Shown here: one piece after another, positions 1 to 8,381 of the stretch
Layout: each line of letters starts with the position of its first letter
How positions within the stretch are numbered: position 1 is the stretch's first letter
Assembly: GCA_902783245.1 (NCBI GenBank)
Contig: CACZQF010000192.1
Span: 1 to 38,597, forward strand
DNA from: an uncultured Spirochaetaceae bacterium
GTDB taxonomy: Bacteria; Spirochaetota; Spirochaetia; Treponematales; Treponemataceae
Length of the DNA stretch: 38,597 bases
Direction of reading: 5' to 3'
Notes under the pieces: model-generated
Told to the model about the DNA's origin: nothing
Databases searched by the model: none
What the model saw: the letters and a program-made list of their open reading frames with translations, nothing else
Made by a program: the position numbers and the translations under genes

Positions 1-2651
1 ATCAGCACAAAGAAGCCCAATCCTACGGCGATGGCATTGGTGATAATGCCTTTGCCGCTGGTCTTGTAGGTTTCTTTTGTGATGGCCTCCAGGTCTGAGC
101 TCTGAAGCCTGAGCATCTTATATGTTTCCATAAAGTGGATGGTATAGTCTATACCTACGCCGATCGCCACTGATGAAATGATGCTCGTAAACAGATCCAG
201 ATGGATGCCTGCAAATCCCATGACCATAAAGTTCAGCAGTATGGTCAGTCCCAGCGGAATGGCACCGATAATGCCTGCCAGCGGAGATTTGAACGAAACG
301 CTCAGAATGATGAATACCATCACCATTGAAAGCGCGATGCTTATCATCTGGCTCTGCAGTACAAGCTTGGTCATGGTGTTGTCAAGCTCCGCGTTGCCGG
401 TGGGCTGCAGCGTATAGCCTTCCGGGAAGTATTTGTCCGCGTAGTCACGCGCGTCCTTCAGTATTTTGCCGGTCTCCGTAGTAGTGTGGCTGCGAAGCTC
501 CACCTGAATACGGATTGCGCCCGGATTTGTCATATCATCCGTAAAGTGCTCCATGTCCTTGCTGCTGAGCAGCAGCAGGTACTGGGATACCAGATTCGCA
601 AGCTCGTCTCTGTTCGTTACAGGATACTTTGAAGTATCATAGGGAATCTCATAGTAGGCAAGACCATTGTAATTGATCTCGCGCTCAAGCTCACGCACGA
701 TGTCCGCAATGTCGGCCTGCTTGCCGCCTGCAGCCGCATAGGCCGCCTGCAGCATGTTAAGGCAGTCTGCATAGGTGATGGTCTGGTTCAGCTGATGCGC
801 AAAGGCGATGTTGGGATCCACGTACGGCTCCTGCGCTGCAGTCTGTGTATCTGATGATGCATCCGCGGCAGCATCTCCGAAATCAAAGCCGGCATCGTCC
901 GCGGCATCTCCGAAATCAAAGCCTGAGTCGCCTGAATCGTCTCCGAAATCAAATCCGAATCCTGCTTCATCCGCTGAGCCCGCGGTACCTGCATCGGTAT
1001 CGGCAAATTCTGCGGCTCCCGACAGATCGGGCGTGTGCATGACCTGGTTCATACGTTTGAGGAACGTGGTGAATGAAACGATTTTGCCGATGCTGGGATA
1101 CTTTTCTGCAAGATAGTCCTGCATGGAGTCCACAGCCTCAAGAATCTCAGGTTTGGTCAGATCGCCCTTTTCCTGTCCGCTGACCACAAAGTACAGCGAA
1201 TTGGAGCCTGCAAGCTTTTCGTCCACATATGCCAGATCCTGTCTGAATTTGCTTTCCGGCGGGAAGTAGTTTACAAGCGCGGTATCGACTACGAGCTTTT
1301 TAATGCCTATGCCTGACAGAATAAGGATAATGAGCATAAGCAGGCTCAGACGAGGCTTGGTACCTGCAAAGAAACGGTACAACGTATACATGGTATCGCT
1401 GTTCGCCTCATTGGCGGTACGTCCGCCGAACCGGCGGAGCTGAAGTACTGAACGCAGACCCGCCTTTTTAAGCTGTGCCGCGCGGCGGTCCTTCGGCTTA
1501 ACGATGCGGTTTACCGGAGTTACATACAGAATGGCCGGAATAAGGACTACAGACAGAAGCAGAGCCATCGCTACGCCGTATGCGCTGAATATGGAGAATG
1601 AGCGCAGCGGTTCCATGGGGCTCGTGATGTTTGAGATAAAACCTGCGATGGTGGTGAATGCCGCCAGAATAACGGCAACCCACACGTCGTTGACGGCGCT
1701 CAGAATTGCCGCCCGGTTGTTTTCCTTTGTTATGGGGCCATCGATTTTGTCAAGCATGATGTAGTAATGGGTCATAACATGGATACCGTAGGCGGAGCCG
1801 CAGGCAATAAGACATACCGGAATGACGCTTGTCATGATGGTGAACGTGAAGTTGAGCATAACAAGCAGACCGCATGACCAGATAGTGCTGATGACCACGG
1901 TGAGCAGCGGCAGCAGCGTACCGCCGAGCGTATGGAACGAAAGGTACAGTGACACCAGTACGATAATGATGACGAGCGGAACGAGCGTTGACAGATCGGA
2001 CAGCACGAAGCTGCGTGAATTGTCGCTCATGACCGGGTCGCCGTAGTAGCGTACCTCAAGATCATGTCCTTCCACTGCTTTTGATACAATGTCCTTGACC
2101 TTATACAGTGTTTCCATCTGCTCATTTGATGACAGCGCGGCGCCGCTTTCGTTTTTGGGCGTCAGCTGTATCATGATCTGCGTGGCACGTCCGTCATCGG
2201 AAACGATGACATGGTTGTACATGTCCTGCCAGTTGATGATACGCTGCTTGATCGCCTTTATATCGTCCTGGGTACCCGCATAGTCTTCGCCGAGCAGCGA
2301 GCCCGCGGACAGCGTTCCGTTGCCGCCGTGGATATAGTCAATGTTTGTCAGGGAGTCTACGTCCTCAACATTCTGCACCTGAATAATCTGATCGGTAATA
2401 TTGCGGATTACTTCTATATATTCCGGTGTAATGATCGATTTTTTACCGGTTTCAAGCGAGATGCCCAGTCCGAGCATACTGCCGAACGTATCTTCTGTGT
2501 TCAGCAGTGTAGTGAATGACGGGCTTTCATGGGGCATATAGAGTCTGGTGGTGTTCTCTATGTTGATATGCCTGAGCTGTATCGCAAAAAACACCGTTAT
2601 GGCGAATGTGGTTGCGATAATAAGCCATGAATGACGCAGTAGTTTTTTCAT
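1..2651 (-). CDS. RND/MMPL-family exporter, 3' end outside window
   Basis: The frame is open from ATG 2651 to the window edge, about 883 residues, with a good GGAAGGAG ribosome site upstream. It begins with a membrane segment (about residues 8-25), then a large periplasmic loop. A block of membrane helices follows (about residues 220-380), then a basic cytoplasmic linker, another membrane helix (about 435-450), a second periplasmic loop and the start of the second helix block at the window edge. This duplicated layout is that of RND-superfamily/MMPL exporters, which use the proton gradient to move lipids, sterol-like molecules or drugs. The second loop carries an unusual acidic insert of three 11-residue repeats (residues 566-598). 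The gene lies divergent from an ArsR-type regulator that may control it. The substrate cannot be read from the sequence. The family call is firm; the missing C-terminus leaves about four helices unseen. Confidence 0.85.
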   Translation of the reverse strand, partial: MKKLLRHSWLIIATTFAITVFFAIQLRHINIENTTRLYMPHESPSFTTLLNTEDTFGSMLGLGISLETGKKSIITPEYIEVIRNITDQIIQVQNVEDVDSLTNIDYIHGGNGTLSAGSLLGEDYAGTQDDIKAIKQRIINWQDMYNHVIVSDDGRATQIMIQLTPKNESGAALSSNEQMETLYKVKDIVSKAVEGHDLEVRYYGDPVMSDNSRSFVLSDLSTLVPLVIIIVLVSLYLSFHTLGGTLLPLLTVVISTIWSCGLLVMLNFTFTIMTSVIPVCLIACGSAYGIHVMTHYYIMLDKIDGPITKENNRAAILSAVNDVWVAVILAAFTTIAGFISNITSPMEPLRSFSIFSAYGVAMALLLSVVLIPAILYVTPVNRIVKPKDRRAAQLKKAGLRSVLQLRRFGGRTANEANSDTMYTLYRFFAGTKPRLSLLMLIILILSGIGIKKLVVDTALVNYFPPESKFRQDLAYVDEKLAGSNSLYFVVSGQEKGDLTKPEILEAVDSMQDYLAEKYPSIGKIVSFTTFLKRMNQVMHTPDLSGAAEFADTDAGTAGSADEAGFGFDFGDDSGDSGFDFGDAADDAGFDFGDAAADASSDTQTAAQEPYVDPNIAFAHQLNQTITYADCLNMLQAAYAAAGGKQADIADIVRELEREINYNGLAYYEIPYDTSKYPVTNRDELANLVSQYLLLLSSKDMEHFTDDMTNPGAIRIQVELRSHTTTETGKILKDARDYADKYFPEGYTLQPTGNAELDNTMTKLVLQSQMISIALSMVMVFIILSVSFKSPLAGIIGAIPLGLTILLNFMVMGFAGIHLDLFTSIISSVAIGVGIDYTIHFMETYKMLRLQSSDLEAITKETYKTSGKGIITNAIAVGLGFFVL
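858..956 (-). repeat. Three 33-bp coding repeats (GFDFGD acidic units)
   Basis: Inside the exporter gene three consecutive 33-bp units encode GFDFGDDSGDS, GFDFGDAADDA and GFDFGDAAADA. The FDFGD core sits at exactly 11-residue intervals. The flanking residues are also rich in Asp, Ala and Gly, so the whole stretch looks like a flexible acidic arm in the second periplasmic loop. Repeats of this kind can change copy number by slippage. Their function is unknown. Confidence 0.85.
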
Positions 2652-2681
2652 CGCTTTTAGTACTCCTTCCAGTTTTGGGCT

Positions 2682-2724
2682 GGTACCTCTGAAATCCAAT
2701 ATAAATCTGGTTTTTAGAGGTTCC
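2682..2724. promoter_or_regulatory. Inverted repeat in exporter leader
   Basis: The arms GGTACCTCT (2682-2690) and AGAGGTTCC (2716-2724) match at 8 of 9 positions across a 25-nt loop. They lie 31-73 nt upstream of the exporter start, in its probable leader or promoter. The site could be an operator or an mRNA hairpin; the sequence does not decide. Confidence 0.35.
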
Positions 2725-2763
2725 TTTATTTAAGAAAAAAACTTGCATTTTTTCTCTAAATTG

Positions 2764-2777
2764 TTTAATATATTAAA
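2764..2777. promoter_or_regulatory. Perfect 14-bp palindrome, candidate ArsR-type operator
   Basis: The sequence TTTAATATATTAAA is a perfect palindrome in the middle of the 251-bp gap between the divergent exporter and regulator genes. It overlaps TATATT/TAATAT motifs that could serve as -10 boxes on either strand. ArsR-family dimers bind A+T-rich palindromes of about this size that overlap the promoter, so it is the best operator candidate. Assignment to this regulator is inferred from position. Confidence 0.4.
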
Positions 2778-2902
2778 GGTTTAAGAAACCGAACCTATTA
2801 GAGACTATAGCTGTAAAACCTGTTTGTGTCAATAAAAAATCTGTCAGTTTTTTTAGACATATTTTAAGATTCGCACGGCAGGTATCGGAAGGAGAACGCC
2901 GT

Positions 2903-3271
2903 ATGGCAGAGATAAAAGAGATTGATATAAAAGAGCGCCAGAAAGAAACGGTGGAGCTGTTCAAGGAATGCTCTCCATTTTTTGTTGCAATGGGGGATAC
3001 GATCCGACAGCAGCTGCTGCTCGATATCGGAACCGCCGATGAGCTTGGGGTGAATGTAAACTATCTGGGCAAGCGGGTCCGCCTGTCACGCCCGGCCGTT
3101 TCGTATCATCTGAAGATCTTAAAGGATACGGGGCTTGTGTCTACGACAAAGATCGGCACGCAGGTGTACTACCATCTGAGCCTTGAGAAAAAGTTTTCAA
3201 CCGTCAAAAAACTTGTTGCGGCGATTGATGAACTGATTGCGAGCAAGGCGCAGAGCACGGAGCAGGTATGA
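2903..3271 (+). CDS. ArsR-family winged-helix transcriptional regulator
   Basis: A 122-residue protein of usual ArsR length, preceded by GGAAGGAG nine bases before the ATG. The winged helix-turn-helix is clear: the recognition helix region (about residues 60-79, with RLSRPAVSYHLKILKDTGLV) is followed by the beta-wing (about 80-92). It lacks the classic ELCVCDL metal site and has only one cysteine (Cys23), so it is probably not a classical arsenic or cadmium sensor. The effector is unknown. It is divergent from the RND/MMPL exporter across a gap with a perfect palindrome, and its stop overlaps the start of the HAD gene by four bases. The likely role is control of the exporter and of its own operon. 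Confidence 0.85.
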   Translation: MAEIKEIDIKERQKETVELFKECSPFFVAMGDTIRQQLLLDIGTADELGVNVNYLGKRVRLSRPAVSYHLKILKDTGLVSTTKIGTQVYYHLSLEKKFSTVKKLVAAIDELIASKAQSTEQV

Positions 3272-3918
3272 TCTGCAGCGCAGTTATATTCGACATGGAC
3301 GGCGTTATTCTGAATACGGAGGCCGTGTGCCGCCGTGCATGGCATGCCGCCGGACCTCGGTTCGGACTGTCATACGATGACGTAGAAAAAAGCTACGAGG
3401 CGGGAATAGGGTGCAGCATGCCGGATACCCGGGATATGCTGCGCGGCCTGTTCGGTACCGATTTTGCCGCCGAATCATATATTGAGGCGAGTACGGCTGA
3501 GTTTCATTTTATAGAAGAAAAGGAAGGGCTGCCGCTTATGAAGGGCGTGCAGAGTGCGCTTGAATACCTGAAGCGTCAGGGATACCGGATAGCACTTGCT
3601 TCTTCCACCCATGGTGCGACCGTACGGCGTCAGCTTACCGCCGCAGGCGTACTGCAGTGGTTCGAGACGGTCACTACCGGCGATATGGTGACGCACAGTA
3701 AGCCTGATCCTGAGATCTACCGTATGGCATGCCGCAGCCTGGAGCTTGCGCCGGCTGACTGTGCCGCCGTAGAGGACAGCCCGAACGGCATTCTCAGTGC
3801 AAGCCGTGCAGGCATGAAATGCATCATGGTTCCTGATCAGATACAGCCGTCAGCGACCATAAAAAAGTTCCTGTGGCAGCAGATTCCGTCTCTGGAGGAA
3901 ATCCCATCCATCCTGTAG
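3268..3918 (+). CDS. HAD-superfamily hydrolase, beta-phosphoglucomutase/phosphatase-like
   Basis: A 216-residue protein with all four HAD motifs: DMDGV (nucleophile Asp9, acid/base Asp11), the motif II SST (residues 112-114), Lys145 in KPDPEIY, and ED (169-170) in VEDSPNG. Between motifs I and II is an alpha-helical cap as in the beta-phosphoglucomutase/phosphoglycolate phosphatase group. It therefore probably acts on a small sugar phosphate in the cytoplasm; the substrate is not readable. ATGA overlap with the upstream ArsR gene implies translational coupling. A strong hairpin begins within the stop codon region and ends transcription. Confidence 0.85.
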   Translation: MICSAVIFDMDGVILNTEAVCRRAWHAAGPRFGLSYDDVEKSYEAGIGCSMPDTRDMLRGLFGTDFAAESYIEASTAEFHFIEEKEGLPLMKGVQSALEYLKRQGYRIALASSTHGATVRRQLTAAGVLQWFETVTTGDMVTHSKPDPEIYRMACRSLELAPADCAAVEDSPNGILSASRAGMKCIMVPDQIQPSATIKKFLWQQIPSLEEIPSIL

Positions 3919-3960
3919 CAGTTCGCGGCTGAAACGGCCGCGGATTGCTGTACGGTTTTT
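3914..3960 (+). terminator. Intrinsic terminator after arsR-HAD operon
   Basis: A stem of about 16 bp (arms 3914-3929 and 3937-3952, with some G-U pairs; loop TGAAACG) includes the HAD stop codon. It is followed by five T at 3956-3960. Confidence 0.65.
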
Positions 3961-4011
3961 CTGCCGGAGCTTCAGGTTCCTGACAGAGCCGCTGTTTTCT
4001 AGTGATACTGG

Positions 4012-4040
4012 TTGTGGAGTTGTGCTTTTTTCTATATAAT
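4012..4040 (+). promoter_or_regulatory. Promoter of the EF-G gene
   Basis: TTGTGG (4012-4017) and a perfect TATAAT (4035-4040) are 17 bp apart. Transcription would start near 4047, giving a leader of about 28 nt with an AAGGA ribosome site before ATG 4075. Confidence 0.7.
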
Positions 4041-4074
4041 ACGCTGAATCCTATTGTGTTATAAGGAAACCGCT

Positions 4075-6126
4075 ATGCTTGAGAAAATGCGTAACATCGG
4101 CATCATGGCTCATATTGATGCCGGAAAGACAACTACTACGGAACGTATTCTGTACTATACAAAGAAAATCCATAAAATCGGCGAAATAGATGATGGTCAG
4201 GCCACCATGGACTTTATGGCTCAGGAACAGGAGCGCGGCATAACCATAGCCAGCGCGGCCATCACTACGGAATGGAAGGGATACCAGATTAACATCATTG
4301 ACACTCCCGGCCACGTGGACTTTACTGCTGAGGTTGAACGTTCGCTTCGCGTGCTTGACGGTGCGGTTGCCGTTATCTGTGCCGTTGACGGCGTGCAGCC
4401 GCAGACGGAGACCGTATGGAAGCAGGCTGATGAATTCAGCGTGCCTCGTCTGGGCTTTATGAACAAAATGGACCGCGTGGGCGCCGATTTCTTCGGCTCC
4501 ATGGAGGACGTGCATACAAAATTCGGTGCGGAATGTCTGGCGCTTCAGATTCCGATCGGTCAGGGCGCGGATTTTGAAGGCGTAATAGACCTGCTTTCCA
4601 TGAAGGAAATCCGCTGGAACGCGGAGGATGACGGCGAGACGTTCACCGAGACCGATGTGGCTCCCGAGCGGCTGGCAGAGGCGCAGGAATGGCGCGAAAA
4701 ACTCGTGGATACCGTTGCCTCCAGCGATGACGAACTTACCGATCTGTATCTTGAAGGTCAGGAGATATCCGTAGACCAGCTTAAGGCCGCGATCCGCCGC
4801 GGCACCATCAACCGTACGTTCGTTCCCTTTGTTATGGGATCTGCCCGTCATAATCAGGGCATTCAGCCGCTGATTGATGCGGTGGTCGCCTATCTGCCGT
4901 CTCCTGAGGAGATTCCTGCCGCTGAAGGTATCCGTATCAAAAAGCATGATGAGCAGGAAAAAGTTTCTGTACCGTGCAAAGAGAGCGGCTTCCCGCTCGG
5001 ACTTGTGTTCAAGATTCAGTATGACCGTGAGATGGGCGCGCTCTGTTATGTACGTATGTACTCCGGTAAAATAACCGCCGGCAGCATGGCGTTCAACGTA
5101 GGCAAGAAAAAGCGTGAGCGGGTGAACCGCATTCTGCGCGTTAACGCGGATAAAATGGAGCAGATGGACAGCGTGAGCGCCGGTGACATCGCGGTGTTCG
5201 TGGGACTCAAGGTTGCTCAGACCGGCGATACGCTGGGCGGCGAGGGCATGCCCATCCTGCTTGAAAGCATGAGTTTCCCTGAGCCGGTTATCTCAATAGC
5301 CATTGAGCCGGAGACGCTTTCTGACCGCGACAAGCTTAAGGATACGCTTGAGGTGCTGTCCCGTGAAGATCCCACCTTTACGTCCCGCGAGGATGCGGAG
5401 ACCGGCCAGCTTATTATAAGCGGCATGGGTGAGCTGCATCTGGATGTACTTGTTACGCGTATGAAGGATGATTTCGGCGTGAAATGCCGGGTAGGTGCGC
5501 CGCAGGTCACATACCGCGAGGCGGTCACCGCGCAGGCGGAGCATACGGAAACGTTCAGCAAGGTGCTCGCCGGCAAGGAAAATGCCGCCGTCATTACCGT
5601 GCAGGTTGCTCCGCGGGAGCAGGGCGCGGGCAATTCCTACGAATGTACGGTACGTAATCCTGCGATTCCTGATGAAATATTTGCCGCAGTTGAGTCCGGG
5701 TTCAAGGCTTCGCTTGCGTCCGGCATAAACTACGGCTATCCTGTTACGGATACTGCCGTCACCGTGACCGGCATAGAGTACAATGAGCTTACCGCCAGCA
5801 ACTTTGCATTCGAAGCATGTGCGGCATCTGCCTTCGAGCACGCCTGCGAAAAGGCATCTCCGCAGCTGCTGGAGCCGGTTATGAACGTAGATATTTCTTG
5901 TCCTAAAGAATTCGTGGGTGATGCCATGAGCCAGATGACGCAGCGCGGCGGCATTATCATGGGTCAGGACTCAAAGCCTGCCGGAGATATTATCCACGCG
6001 CAGGCGCCTATGGCAAAGATGTTCGGCTTTACTACGCAGCTGCGCTCCGTTACGCAGGGGCGCGCTTCGTTCAGTATGGAATTCAGCCACTTTCAGGTAA
6101 AACCGGGCGGGCTGGGCAGCATCTAG
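4075..6126 (+). CDS. fusA: Elongation factor G (spirochaete EF-G paralogue)
   Basis: A GTPase of 683 residues that drives ribosomal translocation and/or ribosome recycling. G1 is AHIDAGKT (12-19), G3 is DTPGH (76-80) and G4 is NKMD (130-133); the switch II region and domains II-V follow, with the usual EF-G C-terminus. The start at 4075 is preferred over the in-frame ATG at 4054 because it has AAGGA in front and matches the family N-terminus. The switch I stretch (TMDFMAQEQERGITI, then AAITTEWKGY) looks to me closer to mitochondrial EF-G2 (recycling type) than to canonical EF-G. Spirochaetes are known to carry two such EF-Gs. Which of the pair this is remains inference. It has its own promoter and is followed by an A+T hairpin and a tRNA gene. 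Confidence 0.93.
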   Translation: MLEKMRNIGIMAHIDAGKTTTTERILYYTKKIHKIGEIDDGQATMDFMAQEQERGITIASAAITTEWKGYQINIIDTPGHVDFTAEVERSLRVLDGAVAVICAVDGVQPQTETVWKQADEFSVPRLGFMNKMDRVGADFFGSMEDVHTKFGAECLALQIPIGQGADFEGVIDLLSMKEIRWNAEDDGETFTETDVAPERLAEAQEWREKLVDTVASSDDELTDLYLEGQEISVDQLKAAIRRGTINRTFVPFVMGSARHNQGIQPLIDAVVAYLPSPEEIPAAEGIRIKKHDEQEKVSVPCKESGFPLGLVFKIQYDREMGALCYVRMYSGKITAGSMAFNVGKKKRERVNRILRVNADKMEQMDSVSAGDIAVFVGLKVAQTGDTLGGEGMPILLESMSFPEPVISIAIEPETLSDRDKLKDTLEVLSREDPTFTSREDAETGQLIISGMGELHLDVLVTRMKDDFGVKCRVGAPQVTYREAVTAQAEHTETFSKVLAGKENAAVITVQVAPREQGAGNSYECTVRNPAIPDEIFAAVESGFKASLASGINYGYPVTDTAVTVTGIEYNELTASNFAFEACAASAFEHACEKASPQLLEPVMNVDISCPKEFVGDAMSQMTQRGGIIMGQDSKPAGDIIHAQAPMAKMFGFTTQLRSVTQGRASFSMEFSHFQVKPGGLGSI

Positions 6127-6172
6127 CCTCTGCCGGTCGGAAGCTCCGTGGCGGGCAGCTGTATGCAGACGT

Positions 6173-6205
6173 GTAAAAAATAGAGGTAAATTCTTTATTT
6201 TTTAC
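6173..6205 (+). terminator. A+T-rich hairpin after EF-G
   Basis: Perfect 10-bp arms GTAAAAAATA (6173-6182) and TATTTTTTAC (6196-6205) lie 47 nt past the EF-G stop. The right arm carries six T. It is a plausible weak terminator, placed just before the tRNA promoter. Confidence 0.5.
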
Positions 6206-6214
6206 AATATCCGC

Positions 6215-6243
6215 TTGACATGCAGCGCTCGTTTCGGTAATAT
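6215..6243 (+). promoter_or_regulatory. Promoter of tRNA-Leu
   Basis: A consensus TTGACA (6215-6220) is followed after 17 bp by TAATAT (6238-6243), with an alternative TATATT at 6241-6246. The start would be near 6250, just before the tRNA 5' end. Confidence 0.7.
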
Positions 6244-6256
6244 ATTAAACACTTAC

Positions 6257-6338
6257 GCGGGGATGGTGGAATTGGTAGACACGTCAGCTTGAGGTGCTGA
6301 TGCTGAAAGGCGTGCCTGTTCAAGTCAGGTTCTCCGCA
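6257..6338 (+). tRNA. tRNA-Leu (anticodon GAG)
   Basis: An 82-nt class II tRNA. The acceptor stem GCGGGGA pairs with TCTCCGC (one G-U pair). The anticodon stem TCAGC/GCTGA encloses loop TTGAGGT, giving anticodon GAG at 6291-6293. A long variable arm follows, then the T arm CCTG-TTCAAGT-CAGG and discriminator A. The 3' CCA is not encoded. It reads CUC/CUU leucine codons. Confidence 0.95.
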
Positions 6339-6342
6339 CGTT

Positions 6343-6382
6343 AAAAAGGGATTGTTACTGGAACAGTGGCAGTCCCTTTTTT
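6343..6382 (+). terminator. Intrinsic terminator after tRNA-Leu
   Basis: An 18-bp stem (6343-6360 with 6364-6381, some G-U pairs, loop GAA) begins with an A run and ends in six T at 6377-6382. It starts five bases after the tRNA. Confidence 0.85.
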
Positions 6383-6447
6383 ATTTACAAATCATGAGCC
6401 TGTGCCGCGATGCGGCCTGAGTAAATGCGCCGGGACGGATAGTTTAT

Positions 6448-7662
6448 ATGCAGATGGCGGTACCCTTATTTTTTATCTTTACAATGCATGCGGTGTTTAA
6501 TTCACAGCTGTCATTATTCCTTTCACGTATTGGATATACTGCGACGCAGGTTGGTCTGCTCGCGGCGGTTATCCAGCTGTTCGGAACGGTGGTGCCGCTG
6601 CTGCTTGTACCAGTTCTGCAGAAAGTGAAGAATTACGGCATTCCGCTTTTTATCTACGGCGTGCTGTATACCGTATCTTCGGTTCCGCTGCTCATGCAGC
6701 GCAATTTCTGGGCAGCAGCCGCGGCGGTTGCGGTATTTGCAGTCGGGCTGAGGTCGACCATTCCGTTGTCTGATACGGTGATCCGTAATCTGCTGAAAGA
6801 TGAGTGCGGCCGTTACGGCCAGGTACGTTCTGTAGGAACGCTGAGCTATGTGCTTATGCAGATCGTACTGCAGCTGTTCTGCCATGCTGAAACGGCCGAT
6901 CCGCTGGAGATGACGCTCTGGGCTGCCGTGCCGGGCGTGCTGTACTGTATAAGCCTGTTTTTGGTACCCGGTCTGATGACCGGAAGATGCGGACTGCCAG
7001 ATCCAAGCATCCGGACCGGGCAGCCTCAGCAGCATGCGGCGCAGACTGCTGAAAGAAAAAAATCCTGGAAAGATGAATATTCCGGCATGCCGCCCCTGTT
7101 CTGGGCCGGTATGGCCATGGTGTTTTTTGCCTATATCGCTATCGCATCTTACAGCTATTATCTTTCTATGTACGTGGTGGAAGCGCTGCATCTGCATGCG
7201 GCATCGCTTATGTGGGCCGTCTCTGCAGCCGCTGAGATGCCGTTTATGTTTTTTTCAGGCGTACTGGTCAAAAAATGGGGGAGCGAGCGTCTGCTGTACA
7301 TTGCCGTGGCCACTATATCGGCCCGCCTGATACTGTATGTGCTGTTCCCGTCGTTCGGCGGACTGATTGCGGGGCAGCTGCTGCATTCGCTTTCATACGG
7401 ACTGTTCCATCCTGTGGTCATAGCCTTTATCATTGCGCTGGTTCCTCCTGAAAAGCTGGTGACCGGTATTACGGTTTATTCTATTCTGGCGCAGGGGTTC
7501 GGCCAGCTGGTGGGCGGCATGGTCGGCGGTGCGGTGATCGATTCGTTCGGTTACGGCGTATTGTTTCTGGGGAGCGCAGTTTTCCCGATCATGGGCATTC
7601 TGCTGTTCATTTTCTGGAAGCGCCGGCTGGATACCGCTAAAACGCCGGAACATGCGGCATAA
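6448..7662 (+). CDS. MFS transporter (MFS_1-like, HcaT/nucleoside-permease type)
   Basis: A 404-residue hydrophobic protein with about 12 membrane helices in two blocks. They are split by a hydrophilic loop near residues 180-210 (GLPDPSIRTGQPQQ... to ERKKSWKDEY). The N-terminus starts directly in the first helix, as in the MFS_1-like group that includes HcaT and nucleoside-proton symporters. It would act in the inner membrane as a secondary transporter; the substrate is unknown. GGGACGGA about eight bases before ATG 6448 supports the start; a second ATG at 6454 is possible. It probably forms a two-gene unit with the exported protein 42 bp downstream. Confidence 0.8.
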   Translation: MQMAVPLFFIFTMHAVFNSQLSLFLSRIGYTATQVGLLAAVIQLFGTVVPLLLVPVLQKVKNYGIPLFIYGVLYTVSSVPLLMQRNFWAAAAAVAVFAVGLRSTIPLSDTVIRNLLKDECGRYGQVRSVGTLSYVLMQIVLQLFCHAETADPLEMTLWAAVPGVLYCISLFLVPGLMTGRCGLPDPSIRTGQPQQHAAQTAERKKSWKDEYSGMPPLFWAGMAMVFFAYIAIASYSYYLSMYVVEALHLHAASLMWAVSAAAEMPFMFFSGVLVKKWGSERLLYIAVATISARLILYVLFPSFGGLIAGQLLHSLSYGLFHPVVIAFIIALVPPEKLVTGITVYSILAQGFGQLVGGMVGGAVIDSFGYGVLFLGSAVFPIMGILLFIFWKRRLDTAKTPEHAA

Positions 7663-7704
7663 AATTAAGCTGTACCTTTTTATGCGTTCGGAGGTTATGT
7701 AGGT

Positions 7705-8346
7705 ATGAGATTCAGAAGACTTTATATAGCTGTAATATGCGGCCTTGCCTCCTGCTGTATTCCTGCGTTCGCGGAGCTTGATTCAGATCTGCAGATCGGC
7801 ATGCTTGTCGGCTCCGGCCGGGAATCCTATCATCAGGGGAATACGGACTTTACGATTTCTTCAAAGACCGTTGGAATTGAATTCGCCAACTATAATTTTA
7901 TTAACTACGGCTGGTTCGGCTTTTTTGAGGATGTGGACTGGCAGTTTTACCGTACGGGAAGCGCCAAAGGCAGCGGCGGCCGCAGCAGTGATCTGGACGA
8001 CAAGCGGTACAGCTACAGCAATGTGCTGCTGGGGCCCGCGTTCCGCATAAAGAATTTTGAAAATATGGAGACGCGCATCGGCGTGGGCCTGCACTACGGT
8101 ATCCAGAAGTATACTGCTGCTGATGATTTTGTATACCATGACACGAATCTCGGTATCGGAGCTGTCGTTGACGCTAAGCTGTTTACGTACAGCCGTTTTT
8201 CGCTGGTGCTCGGTGCAAAAGCCATATTTGATTTTAACAATTCCAAGTCATGGGAAAAAGACGGCTATTCATATACGGCGGATAAAAACGGCTATAAGAA
8301 TATAAGCGTTCTGCCGCATGTCATGCTGTGTATAAATCTTGATTAG
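7705..8346 (+). CDS. Exported protein, probable outer-membrane beta-barrel
   Basis: A 213-residue protein I cannot assign to a named family. A signal peptide spans residues 1-23 and ends AFA, suggesting signal peptidase I. An LASC motif ends at Cys17 and resembles a spirochaete lipobox, so a lipoprotein is an alternative. The mature part is rich in alternating aromatic/Gly beta strands (GWFGFFEDVDWQFYR, NVLLGPAFRI, RIGVGLHYGI, LVLGAKAIFDF) like small outer-membrane barrels. GGAGG stands ten bases before the ATG. It probably shares a transcript with the MFS gene and runs convergent to psd. Confidence 0.6.
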   Translation: MRFRRLYIAVICGLASCCIPAFAELDSDLQIGMLVGSGRESYHQGNTDFTISSKTVGIEFANYNFINYGWFGFFEDVDWQFYRTGSAKGSGGRSSDLDDKRYSYSNVLLGPAFRIKNFENMETRIGVGLHYGIQKYTAADDFVYHDTNLGIGAVVDAKLFTYSRFSLVLGAKAIFDFNNSKSWEKDGYSYTADKNGYKNISVLPHVMLCINLD

Positions 8347-8349
8347 ACG

Positions 8350-8380
8350 GAAAACGGACCGGCGGTACCTGCCGCCGGCT
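8350..8380 (-). terminator. Terminator of the lipid operon
   Basis: Arms CCGGCGG (8359-8365) and CCGCCGG (8372-8378) form a G+C stem in the 35-bp gap between convergent genes. Read on the minus strand it is followed by TCCGTTTTCC, so it best serves the psd operon. Confidence 0.6.
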
Positions 8381-8381
8381 G

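Noticed and set aside
2916-3271. Metal-sensing ArsR repressor of an arsenic or cadmium operon
   Set aside because: The metal-binding cysteine motif is missing and no ars or cad genes adjoin it.
4051-4947. Long minus-strand frame opposite EF-G
   Set aside because: It is an antisense shadow of a highly conserved gene with no ribosome site or domain. The same holds for long opposite-strand frames across clpB, the M16C peptidase and fliG1.
7705-8346. Assignment of the exported protein to a named porin family
   Set aside because: Only a signal peptide and beta-strand pattern are visible; no family motif supports a name.
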